64,000 nucleotides of DNA from Spirochaetaceae bacterium (GTDB lineage Bacteria > Spirochaetota > Spirochaetia > Treponematales > Treponemataceae): NCBI GenBank assembly GCA_017623685.1, contig JAGAOP010000042.1:1-64000 (forward strand). The letters run 5' to 3'. Both the position numbers and the translations under genes were made by a program. Positions 40,630 to 49,100 of the stretch are shown piece after piece. Position 1 is the first letter of the stretch, and every line of letters begins with the position of its first letter. The notes below the pieces were generated by a model. That model did not search any database, was not told the DNA's origin, and saw only the letters and a program-made list of their open reading frames with translations.

Positions 40630-42551
40630 TGCCACCATCAATGGGACGAGGCCACAAGGGCTCAATGGCTGGCGCAAAACCAGCAAACACAGGAAAAACC
40701 ATAGTTAGACTGTTTAGTTATATGGGTAAATATAAATACTTATTTATTCCAGTATGTTTATGCGTATTACTGAACTCTGGAGCAATGATTGCAGGAACTT
40801 ATTTGCTAAAACCTGCTATAAACCAATATATATTGCCGCTTATTGGGAAACAGAATCCTAACATGACAGGTTTTATAAAACTCCTTATCACAATGGGTAT
40901 TATTTACGGTGTTGGAGCTATTGCAGGATATATAAACAATAGAATAATGCTAACTATTTCTTCTGGTACTTTGTTCAGAATCAGATGCGATATGTTTAGC
41001 AAAATGGAAAAACTTCCGCTTAAATATTTTGATAATAGGACCCACGGCGAAATTATGTCCTTGTACACCAATGACACAGATACTTTGCGGGACACCCTAA
41101 GTCAGAGCATTCCTCAACTGTTATCTTCGATAGTTACTGTGTTAGGGGTGCTTACAATGATGATAATTCTTAGTCCAACTCTTACAACCCTTGTAGTAGC
41201 AATGATTTTTGTTATGCTATTTTTTACCGCTAAAATCGGAAAACATAGTGCCAAGGCTTTTCGTGACCAACAAAAAAATATTGGTAAGGCAAATGGCTAC
41301 ATCGAAGAAATGATTGAAGGTCAAAAGGTTGTAAAAGTTTTTTGCCACGAAGACTCTTCTGTAAAAGACTTCTCAGAACTGAACGAAGCCTTAAGAGAAT
41401 CCAGTGCAAGAGCAAACTCTTTAGCAAACATATTAATGCCGTTGATGGGAAACTTATCCCACATTAATTATGCTTTAGTTTCAGTATTAGGTGCTTTTCT
41501 TGCAATCAAAGGAAGAATAGATATTGGTTCTATCGCATCCTTTTTGCAATACACCCGCTCCTTTTCTCAACCTATTACTCAAATGTCACAACAATTTAAC
41601 AGTATCTTAAACGCACTAGCAGGTGCAGAGCGAATTTTTTCTATGCTAGATGAATCTGAAGAAGTTGACCAAGGAACATACACTTTGGTAAATGCCATAG
41701 AATCCTCTGCAAAAGCAAGCAAAGACGGGAAGGTTCATTTAGTGGAAGCCTTTGCCCATACAAAAAAATGGGGCTGGAAAGATACTTCTGCACCAGAAGG
41801 AACACCTCTAATTCCTTTGCAAGGAGAAGTAAAATTTGAAAACGTTACCTTCGGTTATGTAGAAGAAAAAACGGTTCTCCATGACATATGCCTTGTTGCA
41901 AAACCTGGACAAAAAATTGCTTTAGTGGGTTCAACAGGTTCAGGGAAAACAACTATAATTAACCTATTAACTAGATTTTATGATCCACAACTGGGAAATA
42001 TAACCTATGATGGTATTCCAATCAATAAAATCAAAAAAGAAGCCCTACGTCGATCTTTAGGAATGGTTTTACAAGACACAGTTTTATTTAGCGGAACAGT
42101 TGCAGACAATATAAGATTTGGGAATCCAGAAGCTTCTTTGAAACAAATTAAAGAAGCCGCAATATTAGCAAATGCAGACTCTTTTATAAATCACCTAGAA
42201 AAAGGTTACGATACTTTCTTAGCAGCCAACGGCAGTGGAATCAGTCAGGGGCAGCGACAACTTCTTTCTATTGCTCGTGCTTCAGCGGCAAATCCACCAG
42301 TTTTGATATTGGATGAAGCAACTAGTTCCATCGATACTAGAACCGAAGCTTTAATTCAAAAGGGAATGGATAAGTTAATGGAAGGACGAACAGTTTTTGT
42401 AATTGCCCACCGCCTTTCTACCATCCGAAATGCAGATACAATCCTAGTTCTAGAACAGGGTAGGATTATAGAAAGAGGTAATCACAATGAATTAATCGCA
42501 CAAAAAGGAAAATATTACCAACTCTATACCGGAATGTTTGAGTTAGAATAA
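40629..42551 (+). CDS. ABC exporter half-transporter, catalytic subunit
   Basis: A 640-residue partner of the preceding gene. A basic, glycine-rich N-terminal extension of about 25 residues precedes six membrane helices. An insert of about 40 residues (around 350-395) lies between the membrane and ATPase parts. Walker A is GSTGSGKTT and Walker B LILDEATSSID with the catalytic glutamate and the switch histidine (VIAHRL) intact, but the signature reads ISQGQRQLLSIARA instead of LSGGQ. This is the complementary asymmetry expected of heterodimeric exporters. Confidence 0.9.
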   Translation: MPPSMGRGHKGSMAGAKPANTGKTIVRLFSYMGKYKYLFIPVCLCVLLNSGAMIAGTYLLKPAINQYILPLIGKQNPNMTGFIKLLITMGIIYGVGAIAGYINNRIMLTISSGTLFRIRCDMFSKMEKLPLKYFDNRTHGEIMSLYTNDTDTLRDTLSQSIPQLLSSIVTVLGVLTMMIILSPTLTTLVVAMIFVMLFFTAKIGKHSAKAFRDQQKNIGKANGYIEEMIEGQKVVKVFCHEDSSVKDFSELNEALRESSARANSLANILMPLMGNLSHINYALVSVLGAFLAIKGRIDIGSIASFLQYTRSFSQPITQMSQQFNSILNALAGAERIFSMLDESEEVDQGTYTLVNAIESSAKASKDGKVHLVEAFAHTKKWGWKDTSAPEGTPLIPLQGEVKFENVTFGYVEEKTVLHDICLVAKPGQKIALVGSTGSGKTTIINLLTRFYDPQLGNITYDGIPINKIKKEALRRSLGMVLQDTVLFSGTVADNIRFGNPEASLKQIKEAAILANADSFINHLEKGYDTFLAANGSGISQGQRQLLSIARASAANPPVLILDEATSSIDTRTEALIQKGMDKLMEGRTVFVIAHRLSTIRNADTILVLEQGRIIERGNHNELIAQKGKYYQLYTGMFELE

Positions 42552-42570
42552 TTCATACATAAGAAATAAT

Positions 42571-43224
42571 CTATTTTAGATATAAAATTTTATCTGAAAC
42601 AAATTCGGCTTCTTGTATATCGTGGGTAACAAATATTCCTGTGAAGCCACGTTCTTTTTGCATCATTACAATGTCTTTAGCTAATCTTTTACGCAAAGAT
42701 GTATCTAAAGCAGAAAGAGGTTCATCAAATAGAACTAATTTTGGCCATAAAATCAAAGTACGTGCCAAAGCAACTCTCTGAGCTTCGCCACCAGAAAGAC
42801 TTTCAGGCTTTCGCTTTGAAAAACCTGCTAATTCAAATTTTTCAAGGAATTCAGCAGCCATCTTTCTGCTCTCTTCTTTGCCCTTCCCAGCACAACGTAA
42901 ACCATATGCCACATTATCTTCTATCGTCAAATGAGGAAAAAGTGTTGCATTTTGAAAAACCATTCCCACATTTCTTTTCCCTGGAGGCAAAGAAAGCAAA
43001 TTCTTTCCATCAAGAGAAAGAATGCAGTCTTTTTTCAGATTATCTGGAGCAACAAAACCTGCAATCATTCGTAAAATAGTTGATTTTCCAGAACCTGAAG
43101 GTCCTACCAAAGCTGTCATAGAAGATTTTTCAGCTCTAAGAGAAAAAGAAATTTGCTTTGAAATTTCCCCAGAATCTTTCCATGTCTTACATAAATTTTC
43201 TGCAACAAAATAATTATTTGTCAT
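42571..43224 (-). CDS. thiQ: Thiamine ABC transporter ATP-binding protein
   Basis: A 217-residue ATPase with Walker A GPSGSGKST, the signature LSGGEAQRVALARTL, Walker B LFDEPLSALD and the switch histidine FVTHDI. It is short, without the regulatory C-terminal domain of maltose-type importers, as expected for ThiQ. The thiamine assignment comes from the operon and its TPP riboswitch. It overlaps thiP by 11 bases. Confidence 0.85.
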   Translation of the reverse strand: MTNNYFVAENLCKTWKDSGEISKQISFSLRAEKSSMTALVGPSGSGKSTILRMIAGFVAPDNLKKDCILSLDGKNLLSLPPGKRNVGMVFQNATLFPHLTIEDNVAYGLRCAGKGKEESRKMAAEFLEKFELAGFSKRKPESLSGGEAQRVALARTLILWPKLVLFDEPLSALDTSLRKRLAKDIVMMQKERGFTGIFVTHDIQEAEFVSDKILYLK

Positions 43225-44854
43225 AGACTTTTTCCTTTTTAGAGGTCAACACAAAAACAGGAATTGTAATCAACCCTAAAATTATTCCACAAGCACAGGC
43301 CTCATTAAAACGATAGGAACCAGCAAGTTTATAAGTGTACAGTGCCAAAGTTTCCAACCTAGGGATTGCTAAAACTAAGGGTAAAGTTGTATCTCCTAAA
43401 CTTATTGCAAAGGTAAATCCTAAAGCAGATAAAATATTTTTTTTGCAAACTGGAATATACAACATAAAAAATTGATCTAAGGGATTAGGAGATAAACATC
43501 TAGCCGCTTGTATTTGAAGTTTTGGAATTTTATCCATACCAGAAATTATTTGTCTAAAGGAAAAAGGCCAGCAACTTGCACTCTGAGCTAAAATTAAGGA
43601 AAAAACGTTACCTCTTCCCACAAGCTGAATTATTCCAAATGCCATAACCACAGAAGAAACAGCCATAGGTAACATTGCAAGGATTTTTAGAAAGAGAGTA
43701 CCTTTACTTACTGAAATATACTTTACTAAACAAGAATAAAACAAAGCTGCAAATACCGACATTAAACTGGTTCCGATGCCAATAACCAAGCTATTCCCTA
43801 ATGCTAGCCAAAAAGATTTTCTTGAAAAAATATTTATAAAATTTTGAAACCCAACTTTATTTGTAATTATTGAATTCGAAACAAATCCATCTTTTTGGTT
43901 TTCAAAGGCTGAAAAAACTATACTTATAAAGGGCATGAAGAAAAACAAAATAAGAAGTATGCCTAAAATAAAAGCAAGGTTTTTTTCTCTAAAACCGGAA
44001 ATATTTTTTTTCTTTTCACTTTGAATTTGGAAAGAAATACCTTTAACTGAATTTGATTTCACTTCCCATAGACTATGAAAAACAACTACTACCATAGCAA
44101 TTAAAGTTTCAACTAAAGCTAGTCTAGAAGCCAAAGTAAAATCCATTCTAGACCTGGCGGCTTGGTATATTTCAACTTCTAAAACTCTTGTCCCAGGTCC
44201 GCCAAACAGAAGAACAATTACAAAACTAAAAAAACAATATAAAAATACAGTCATACCACTGGAAATAATTCCAGGTAAAAGATGAAAAAAATTAATAGTT
44301 CTAAAAACCTTGAATTTATTTGCTCCTAAAAGCTCAGCAGCCTGTTTTTCTTCTGCTGGAATTTTGAGCCAACTTTCATGACAGGTTTTCATTACTATTG
44401 GAAAATTGTAAAAACCCTGAGCCAATATTATTCCCCAAAAACTATATAAAAAAGAAAGAGGCGGCTCAGAAAGGGAAAAAATACTCATTAAAGTTTTATT
44501 TAACCAGCCTCCCATTCCAAAAAACATAACGAAGCCCAAAGCCACAAGTAAGGGAGGAACGCACAAGGGAATTGCAGAAAAAGAAAGCAAAAAGCTAGAT
44601 CCGGGAAAGTTCCTATTGGAAGTATAAAAGGCAACTGCAATTCCTAAAATAAGACTTATCCCGGTGGAACAAAGGGCTTGTTTTAAACTAAAGGCTACAA
44701 CTTTCCATAATCCAAACCATAGAAAGGGCGTATCATCCTTAACAAAGGTTGGTTTTACAGCAGCAAACAGGGCGGCAATAAAAAAAATGGTCAATGTAAA
44801 AAAAACAAGAGCAGCAACAATAGTTAAAAGAGATTTTGTTCCCAAAAAGTTCAT
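43214..44854 (-). CDS. thiP: Thiamine ABC transporter permease
   Basis: A 546-residue permease made of two fused BPD_transp_1 halves with about twelve helices, the arrangement of ThiP and iron FbpB permeases. EAA-type loops are seen around EEKQAAELLGANKFKVFRTI and IPKLQIQAARCLSPNPLDQF. The second half has LGDTTLPLVLAIPRLETLALY, typical of ThiP. It directly follows thiB with no gap and overlaps thiQ. Confidence 0.88.
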   Translation of the reverse strand: MNFLGTKSLLTIVAALVFFTLTIFFIAALFAAVKPTFVKDDTPFLWFGLWKVVAFSLKQALCSTGISLILGIAVAFYTSNRNFPGSSFLLSFSAIPLCVPPLLVALGFVMFFGMGGWLNKTLMSIFSLSEPPLSFLYSFWGIILAQGFYNFPIVMKTCHESWLKIPAEEKQAAELLGANKFKVFRTINFFHLLPGIISSGMTVFLYCFFSFVIVLLFGGPGTRVLEVEIYQAARSRMDFTLASRLALVETLIAMVVVVFHSLWEVKSNSVKGISFQIQSEKKKNISGFREKNLAFILGILLILFFFMPFISIVFSAFENQKDGFVSNSIITNKVGFQNFINIFSRKSFWLALGNSLVIGIGTSLMSVFAALFYSCLVKYISVSKGTLFLKILAMLPMAVSSVVMAFGIIQLVGRGNVFSLILAQSASCWPFSFRQIISGMDKIPKLQIQAARCLSPNPLDQFFMLYIPVCKKNILSALGFTFAISLGDTTLPLVLAIPRLETLALYTYKLAGSYRFNEACACGIILGLITIPVFVLTSKKEKVYDK

Positions 44855-45871
44855 CTAGTATGCTAAAAGCTCCATAACCGCATCAACTGCAACATTTAAA
44901 GTTTCGCTGTCAACTTTTAAGGTTTTTGTTGCTTTTTTAGCCACCCTATAAGATTCTGGTAATTTTACTTGAGAATTTACAGGGTACATCCATTGGGTTA
45001 AGGGTAAAATCTCTTGAGCTTGCAAGGAAACCATAAAATCAATAAAAGCCTTACCTCCTTGTTGGTTGGGACTATTTTTCAATAACCCCATTCCTTCAAT
45101 TTGCATAACATGACCTTGATCAAATATTACAGTTTTAAAATCTTCACCCTCGTCATATTCCACATGGTAAGCTGGACTTGTAGTATAACTAATTACTAAA
45201 GGAGCTTCTCCAGAAGTGAACAATCCATAACCAGTACTCCAACTTGGAGCCATTGTTAGAATATTTGGTTTTAGTTTTTTCCAAAACTCTAGATAATCTT
45301 GACCAAAAACAGCTACAGTCCAGGCAACAAAACCTAAACCGGGAGTACTAGTTCTAGGATCCATAAGAATTATCTTGTTTTTATAAACTTCCGATGTTAA
45401 ATCTTCTAAAGAAGTGGGACATGGAACACCAGAAACTGAATTATAAATTAAAGAAAAATGGCTCCAGTCATAAGGAACTAAAAGCCAATCTTTATCTAAA
45501 ATCAATTCCTGGGGAATGTTTTTTTCTGCATCCTTTGGTTGATAGGCTTCAAAAATCTGACTAGAACGAGCAGCATTCAGTTGATTGTTATCGATTCCAA
45601 CTATTACATCAGCTTGTGGATCATCTTTTTCTAATAATCCTCTAGCTAACAGTTGGCCTCCATCCCCTCCATCAATAAAAACAACATCATATCCAGTTTG
45701 TTGTTCAAAGAGGGTTTCCAATTGTGGAGCTGCACCCCATTCACTTAAAAAAGAATCATAGGTATAAACAACCACTTGATTCTGACGATTGCTGTCTTCT
45801 TTTGTCCCAAAAGCAAACAAAGAAACAACTGTAAATAATAAAATGAAAAGTGTGAAAAGATGAGTCTTCAT
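44855..45871 (-). CDS. thiB: Thiamine-binding periplasmic protein
   Basis: A 338-residue solute-binding protein of the ThiB/TbpA type. The signal peptide MKTHLFTLFILLFTVVSLFAFGTKE is without a lipobox cysteine. Thiamine-binding family features are VVYTYDSFLSEWGAAPQLETLFEQQTG, DVIVGIDNNQL and VPYDWSHFSLIYN. ATG 45871 is chosen because the Shine-Dalgarno GGAGGAAG and the TPP riboswitch lie just upstream; the frame itself runs back to 45910 through the riboswitch. It is first in the operon. Confidence 0.92.
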   Translation of the reverse strand: MKTHLFTLFILLFTVVSLFAFGTKEDSNRQNQVVVYTYDSFLSEWGAAPQLETLFEQQTGYDVVFIDGGDGGQLLARGLLEKDDPQADVIVGIDNNQLNAARSSQIFEAYQPKDAEKNIPQELILDKDWLLVPYDWSHFSLIYNSVSGVPCPTSLEDLTSEVYKNKIILMDPRTSTPGLGFVAWTVAVFGQDYLEFWKKLKPNILTMAPSWSTGYGLFTSGEAPLVISYTTSPAYHVEYDEGEDFKTVIFDQGHVMQIEGMGLLKNSPNQQGGKAFIDFMVSLQAQEILPLTQWMYPVNSQVKLPESYRVAKKATKTLKVDSETLNVAVDAVMELLAY

Positions 45872-45877
45872 ACTTCC

Positions 45878-45985
45878 TCCGCCGGTATTATCCGGATCAG
45901 GTTGGGGCAAAACTATGTTGCCCTACGGGTATAATCTCAGAGTATGGGGACCGAAACTCGGCCGATACGCATACACACCCCGGTT
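45878..45985 (-). promoter_or_regulatory. TPP riboswitch (THI element)
   Basis: On the minus strand, in order: GGGGTG at the 5' side, CTGAGA, TATACCCGTAGG, a variable stem, and AACCTGATCCGGATAATACC with GGCGGAGG at the 3' side. These are the conserved pyrimidine- and pyrophosphate-binding cores of the TPP aptamer. The ribosome site GGAGGAA is the immediate 3' neighbour of the aptamer, so TPP binding most likely blocks translation start of thiB; no T-run terminator is visible. Confidence 0.95.
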
Positions 45986-45994
45986 GATAAAATT

Positions 45995-46023
45995 ATTATA
46001 ACGAATTAAATAAAACCTTACAA
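45995..46023 (-). promoter_or_regulatory. Sigma70-type promoter of thiBPQ
   Basis: TTGTAA (46018-46023), a 17-bp spacer and TATAAT (45995-46000) on the minus strand, so transcription starts just before the riboswitch. Confidence 0.7.
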
Positions 46024-46084
46024 GACTTTGATATTCGGAGTTTTTTAAATATAAAAAAATGTTTCACAGAATGATTTCTTTTTA

Positions 46085-46113
46085 TTGTACAAAGTCTTAT
46101 TTCATTGTACTAT
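46085..46113 (+). promoter_or_regulatory. Sigma70-type promoter of the S1-domain gene
   Basis: TTGTAC (46085-46090), a 17-bp spacer and TACTAT (46108-46113), about 25 bases before an ATG with the ribosome site GGAAGG. Confidence 0.6.
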
Positions 46114-46138
46114 GAAAAATAAATTGTAAGGAAGGACT

Positions 46139-47231
46139 ATGAAACAACTAGAAATTGGACAAGAAATAGAAACAGATATTGTAGCAATAACTGATGACTG
46201 TATTTTTATAAATTTTAAACGTAAAAAGCGAAGGTATCGTAAATAAATCTGATTTTTGTGACGACCAAGGAATTTGCTCCGTAAAAGAAGGAGATAAAAT
46301 TAAAGTTTTTTATCTTGGAGAAAAAAATGGCGAAATGAAGTTTACTTCAAAAATCTCCGGAGATTCAGCAAATCTTTCCATGTTAGAAAATGCATGGAAA
46401 AAATCTATTCCTGTGGAAGGTATTGTTGAAAAGGAAATAAAAGGTGGCTACGAAATAAAAATCGGTGAAAGTCGAGGTTTTTGTCCCTTTTCTCAAATGG
46501 TGGATAAAAACAAAGAAAACCTTGAAAATTTAATCGGAAAAAAGCTTTGCTTCAAAATCACTGAATACAAAGAAAATGGCAAAAACTTACTTCTTTCAAA
46601 CAAAGCTATTATTCAAGAGCAACGAAAAAATCAAATCCTAGAACTAAAAGAAAAGTTAAAGGTTGGATCTGAAGTAACAGGAACAGTTGTGTCCCTTCAA
46701 TCCTATGGTGCTTTTGTTGATATTGGTGGTTTTCAGACATTACTTCCTATTTCTGAAATATCCCAAGGTCGTGTAGAAAATATTCAAGAAGTTTTGAAAA
46801 TTGGCCAAAGCGTAACTGCACAAATTATAAAGGCTGACTGGGAAAAAGAACGTGTTTCTATAAGCGTAAAAAATCTTTTAGAAAATCCATGGGAAAAAAG
46901 TGCAAAAAAATATGCCCCTGATTCAAAACATCAAGGAAAAATTGCCAGAGTTGCAGAATTTGGCTTGTTTATTTCACTCGAACCAGGAATAGATGGTTTG
47001 CTACATATTTCTGAGCTAAAGGAAGAAAAGGCTAACACAAATCTACGGGTAAAATATAAAGTAGGTCAATCCATGGATGTGGCCATTAATTCAATAGATA
47101 CAGAAAAACAAAGAATTAGCTTAAGACTTGCCACCAGCGACGAGCAAGAAGAAGCAACAAAAAAATACCTTGGAACTCAAGATGATGAAGGAGAAACCTA
47201 TAATCCTTTTGCTGCATTGTTAAAAAAATAG
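46139..47231 (+). pseudogene. S1 RNA-binding-domain protein, frameshifted near the 5' end
   Basis: The start at ATG 46139 has a good ribosome site and promoter, and codes MKQLEIGQEIETDIVAITDD... up to FKRK, then leaves the frame and stops at 46244. The other frame resumes with SEGIVNKSDFCDDQG, which is the expected continuation of an S1 motif (KSEGIV), and runs open to 47231. Removing one A from the AAAAA at 46223-46227 joins both parts into one protein of about 363 residues. It would have four S1 domains: the broken first, VEGIVEKEIKGGYE, VTGTVVSLQSYGAFVDIGG and HQGKIARVAEFGLFISLEPGIDGLLHISEL. S1 proteins bind RNA in translation or decay. The ATG at 46335 has no ribosome site and is not a credible start. 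A real mutation, programmed shift or read error are all possible. Confidence 0.85.
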
Positions 47232-47253
47232 TTCAGTTTTAAAATTTATAAAA

Positions 47254-47306
47254 AAAGGGGCTGTTTCAAAGGTTTTATTTTGGTAAACTTTTGAAACGGT
47301 CCCTTT
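47254..47306. terminator. Long hairpin terminator between convergent genes
   Basis: AAAGGGGCTGTTTCAAAGGTTT pairs with the downstream AAACTTTTGAAACGGTCCCTTT through about 20 positions with G-T pairs and a nine-base loop. It lies between the S1 gene and the next minus-strand gene. Confidence 0.75.
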
Positions 47307-47345
47307 GCCTTTAAGGTTTGAATTATAAAATAATTTTTACAAAAT

Positions 47346-47735
47346 CTATACAGAAATACTGAAAACGGCTCCTGGTTGTAAAGAAAGCCCCGTAATTGAA
47401 AATGGATTAGCCTCTGCAGATTTTATCGCCACATGTATTTGCTCTTGATAGTTTTTTATTAAAGTATCAATTTGTTCATCTGTAGGGGAATTTGGGATCT
47501 CCTTTGGTTCAGGATTTTTCTTTATAGAAACCAAATTATCGATTAGAGTATTCAATATTTGTATTTTGCTAAGGTTAATTCCCTGTTGGTCTTGCTTTGC
47601 TGCCACTCCAGATATATGCTTTAACTGAGAATAAACCACATACTGGGGTTTAACTGGGACTTGAACCTTTGTTCCTCCAGTTTGAATAACTGAGTTAAAG
47701 GAATATGCATTTGCTGTTCCGACATTGGAAACCAT
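47346..47735 (-). CDS. Protein of unknown function
   Basis: A 129-residue protein that I do not recognise. It has no signal peptide or membrane helix. The N-terminal third is beta-prone (SVIQTGGTKVQVPVKPQYVVYSQL split by turns), the middle has a helical segment NLSKIQILNTLIDNLVSI, and after a proline-rich stretch follows IDTLIKNYQEQIHVAIKSA. AGAGGTC lies before the ATG. It is probably a small cytoplasmic protein, alone in its unit. Confidence 0.65.
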   Translation of the reverse strand: MVSNVGTANAYSFNSVIQTGGTKVQVPVKPQYVVYSQLKHISGVAAKQDQQGINLSKIQILNTLIDNLVSIKKNPEPKEIPNSPTDEQIDTLIKNYQEQIHVAIKSAEANPFSITGLSLQPGAVFSISV

Positions 47736-47822
47736 AATAGACCTCTCACTATTTTATCGGAACTGCAAAAATTAAGTTTAGATATAATTTTAAAATATGA
47801 AAAAATAGGATTTAAAATTCAC

Positions 47823-49094
47823 TTATTCAAACTGCTTTGACCAAGTATCAATTAGAGCTTCCATTGTTGCAGTTACTTCTTCTTGTTTTGTATCAGAATA
47901 AGATTCTAGCCAAGGAAGAACTATTCTTGATTTTAGGCTTTCCCATCTAATGGGTAATATATTGACAACATCTATGTATTCAGCAGGTGGAATATTTCCT
48001 TGTAAATGTTCGTAATACAATGGGAAAATACGTTCATTTACATTACGGATAGCAGAAAATCCCCCAGAAATACCAAAGGATTCCACATTCAAACCCATAG
48101 AAGTAGTTCTATCTAATAACTTGCCTTGAGTTTCTTCTTGCATAAACCAAGTAATAAAGGCTTCAGCACCAGCTGAATTCTTGGATTGTTTGTGTAATCC
48201 CAAAAAAATCATATCATCTTCCACAAGGATTTTTAAATCTTGGTGAATCCAGCGAAAATCAATATTTTGAAGCTGCTCCTTGGGAATAGAAAAAAGTTCT
48301 TGACTATTAGTATAAGCAAATAGACATTTTTCTGTGGCAACTTGCTTATATTCTGGAGTATACAAATATTTAAATGCAAAATCTTGTTCTACAGATGTTG
48401 CAGAATTAAAAGTTTCTGTCCAAGAACGCAAATATTCCACCGTTGAATCCATTTTAGCTTGGTTCCAAGAAAATAATTCCCCTTGTTCAGAAAAAGAAGC
48501 ACCTTGAATTTTTGCTACTAAATATAAAAAATCACTGTTCCAAGAAGGTGCAAACCCCATTTTTGAATAACTTCCATCTTTGTTGGTTTTGTTAAAAGTG
48601 CTAGCTTTATCTCGAATTTGGTCAATGGTCAACATGTAGTTTTCTTCTACATAGGAATTATTTTGTTCAGAAAAAATAACTGCTGGCAAATTAAAACTAA
48701 CTGGCAACAAATATTGCTTATCGTTAATATTTCCTGTGTTCAATAGCTTAGGATAAAAAGCGGATTGGTTAATTTGTTGTTCGCTAAATAAGTAATCTAC
48801 AGGCCTAAAATTTTTCCTAACAGAATTACTTGTTAACCAGGGACCAATAACTATATCAGGAGGAGTTTCATCCTTTGCAGGAGGAAGGGATTCAGCTGGT
48901 CGTTCCTTGTAAACCACTAAAACTTTAACATCCTCATTGGTTGCGTTAAAAAGTTCAGCGTAGGAAACAAATTCTCTGCGATTAGTCCATATGATAACTG
49001 TATCATTTTTTCGGAAAGAACAACTAGTCCATATTTCTTGCAAAAAGAAAATTCCTAAACACAAAAAAATATAGCCGAAAAATTTCCCCTTCAT
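47823..49094 (-). CDS. Extracellular solute-binding lipoprotein (family 1)
   Basis: A 423-residue binding protein of the sugar type. The N-terminus ends in TSCSFRKND, a probable lipobox with cysteine at about residue 25. The mature part begins with VIIWTNRREFVSYAELFNA, a SBP_bac_1 strand-helix unit, and includes DIVIGPWLTSNSV and late helices AEAFITWFMQEETQGKLLD. Permease and ATPase genes are not adjacent, so it either uses subunits encoded elsewhere or has another role. It follows the aminotransferase by six bases. Confidence 0.8.
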   Translation of the reverse strand: MKGKFFGYIFLCLGIFFLQEIWTSCSFRKNDTVIIWTNRREFVSYAELFNATNEDVKVLVVYKERPAESLPPAKDETPPDIVIGPWLTSNSVRKNFRPVDYLFSEQQINQSAFYPKLLNTGNINDKQYLLPVSFNLPAVIFSEQNNSYVEENYMLTIDQIRDKASTFNKTNKDGSYSKMGFAPSWNSDFLYLVAKIQGASFSEQGELFSWNQAKMDSTVEYLRSWTETFNSATSVEQDFAFKYLYTPEYKQVATEKCLFAYTNSQELFSIPKEQLQNIDFRWIHQDLKILVEDDMIFLGLHKQSKNSAGAEAFITWFMQEETQGKLLDRTTSMGLNVESFGISGGFSAIRNVNERIFPLYYEHLQGNIPPAEYIDVVNILPIRWESLKSRIVLPWLESYSDTKQEEVTATMEALIDTWSKQFE

Positions 49095-49100
49095 GTTGAA

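Noticed and set aside
42699..43079. 126-residue plus-strand frame opposite thiQ
   Set aside because: The antisense frame carries all ABC ATPase motifs; this one has no family features or ribosome site.
46335..47231. Separate S1-domain gene starting at ATG 46335
   Set aside because: No ribosome site or promoter there; the frame continues upstream with clear S1 similarity to the frameshift point.
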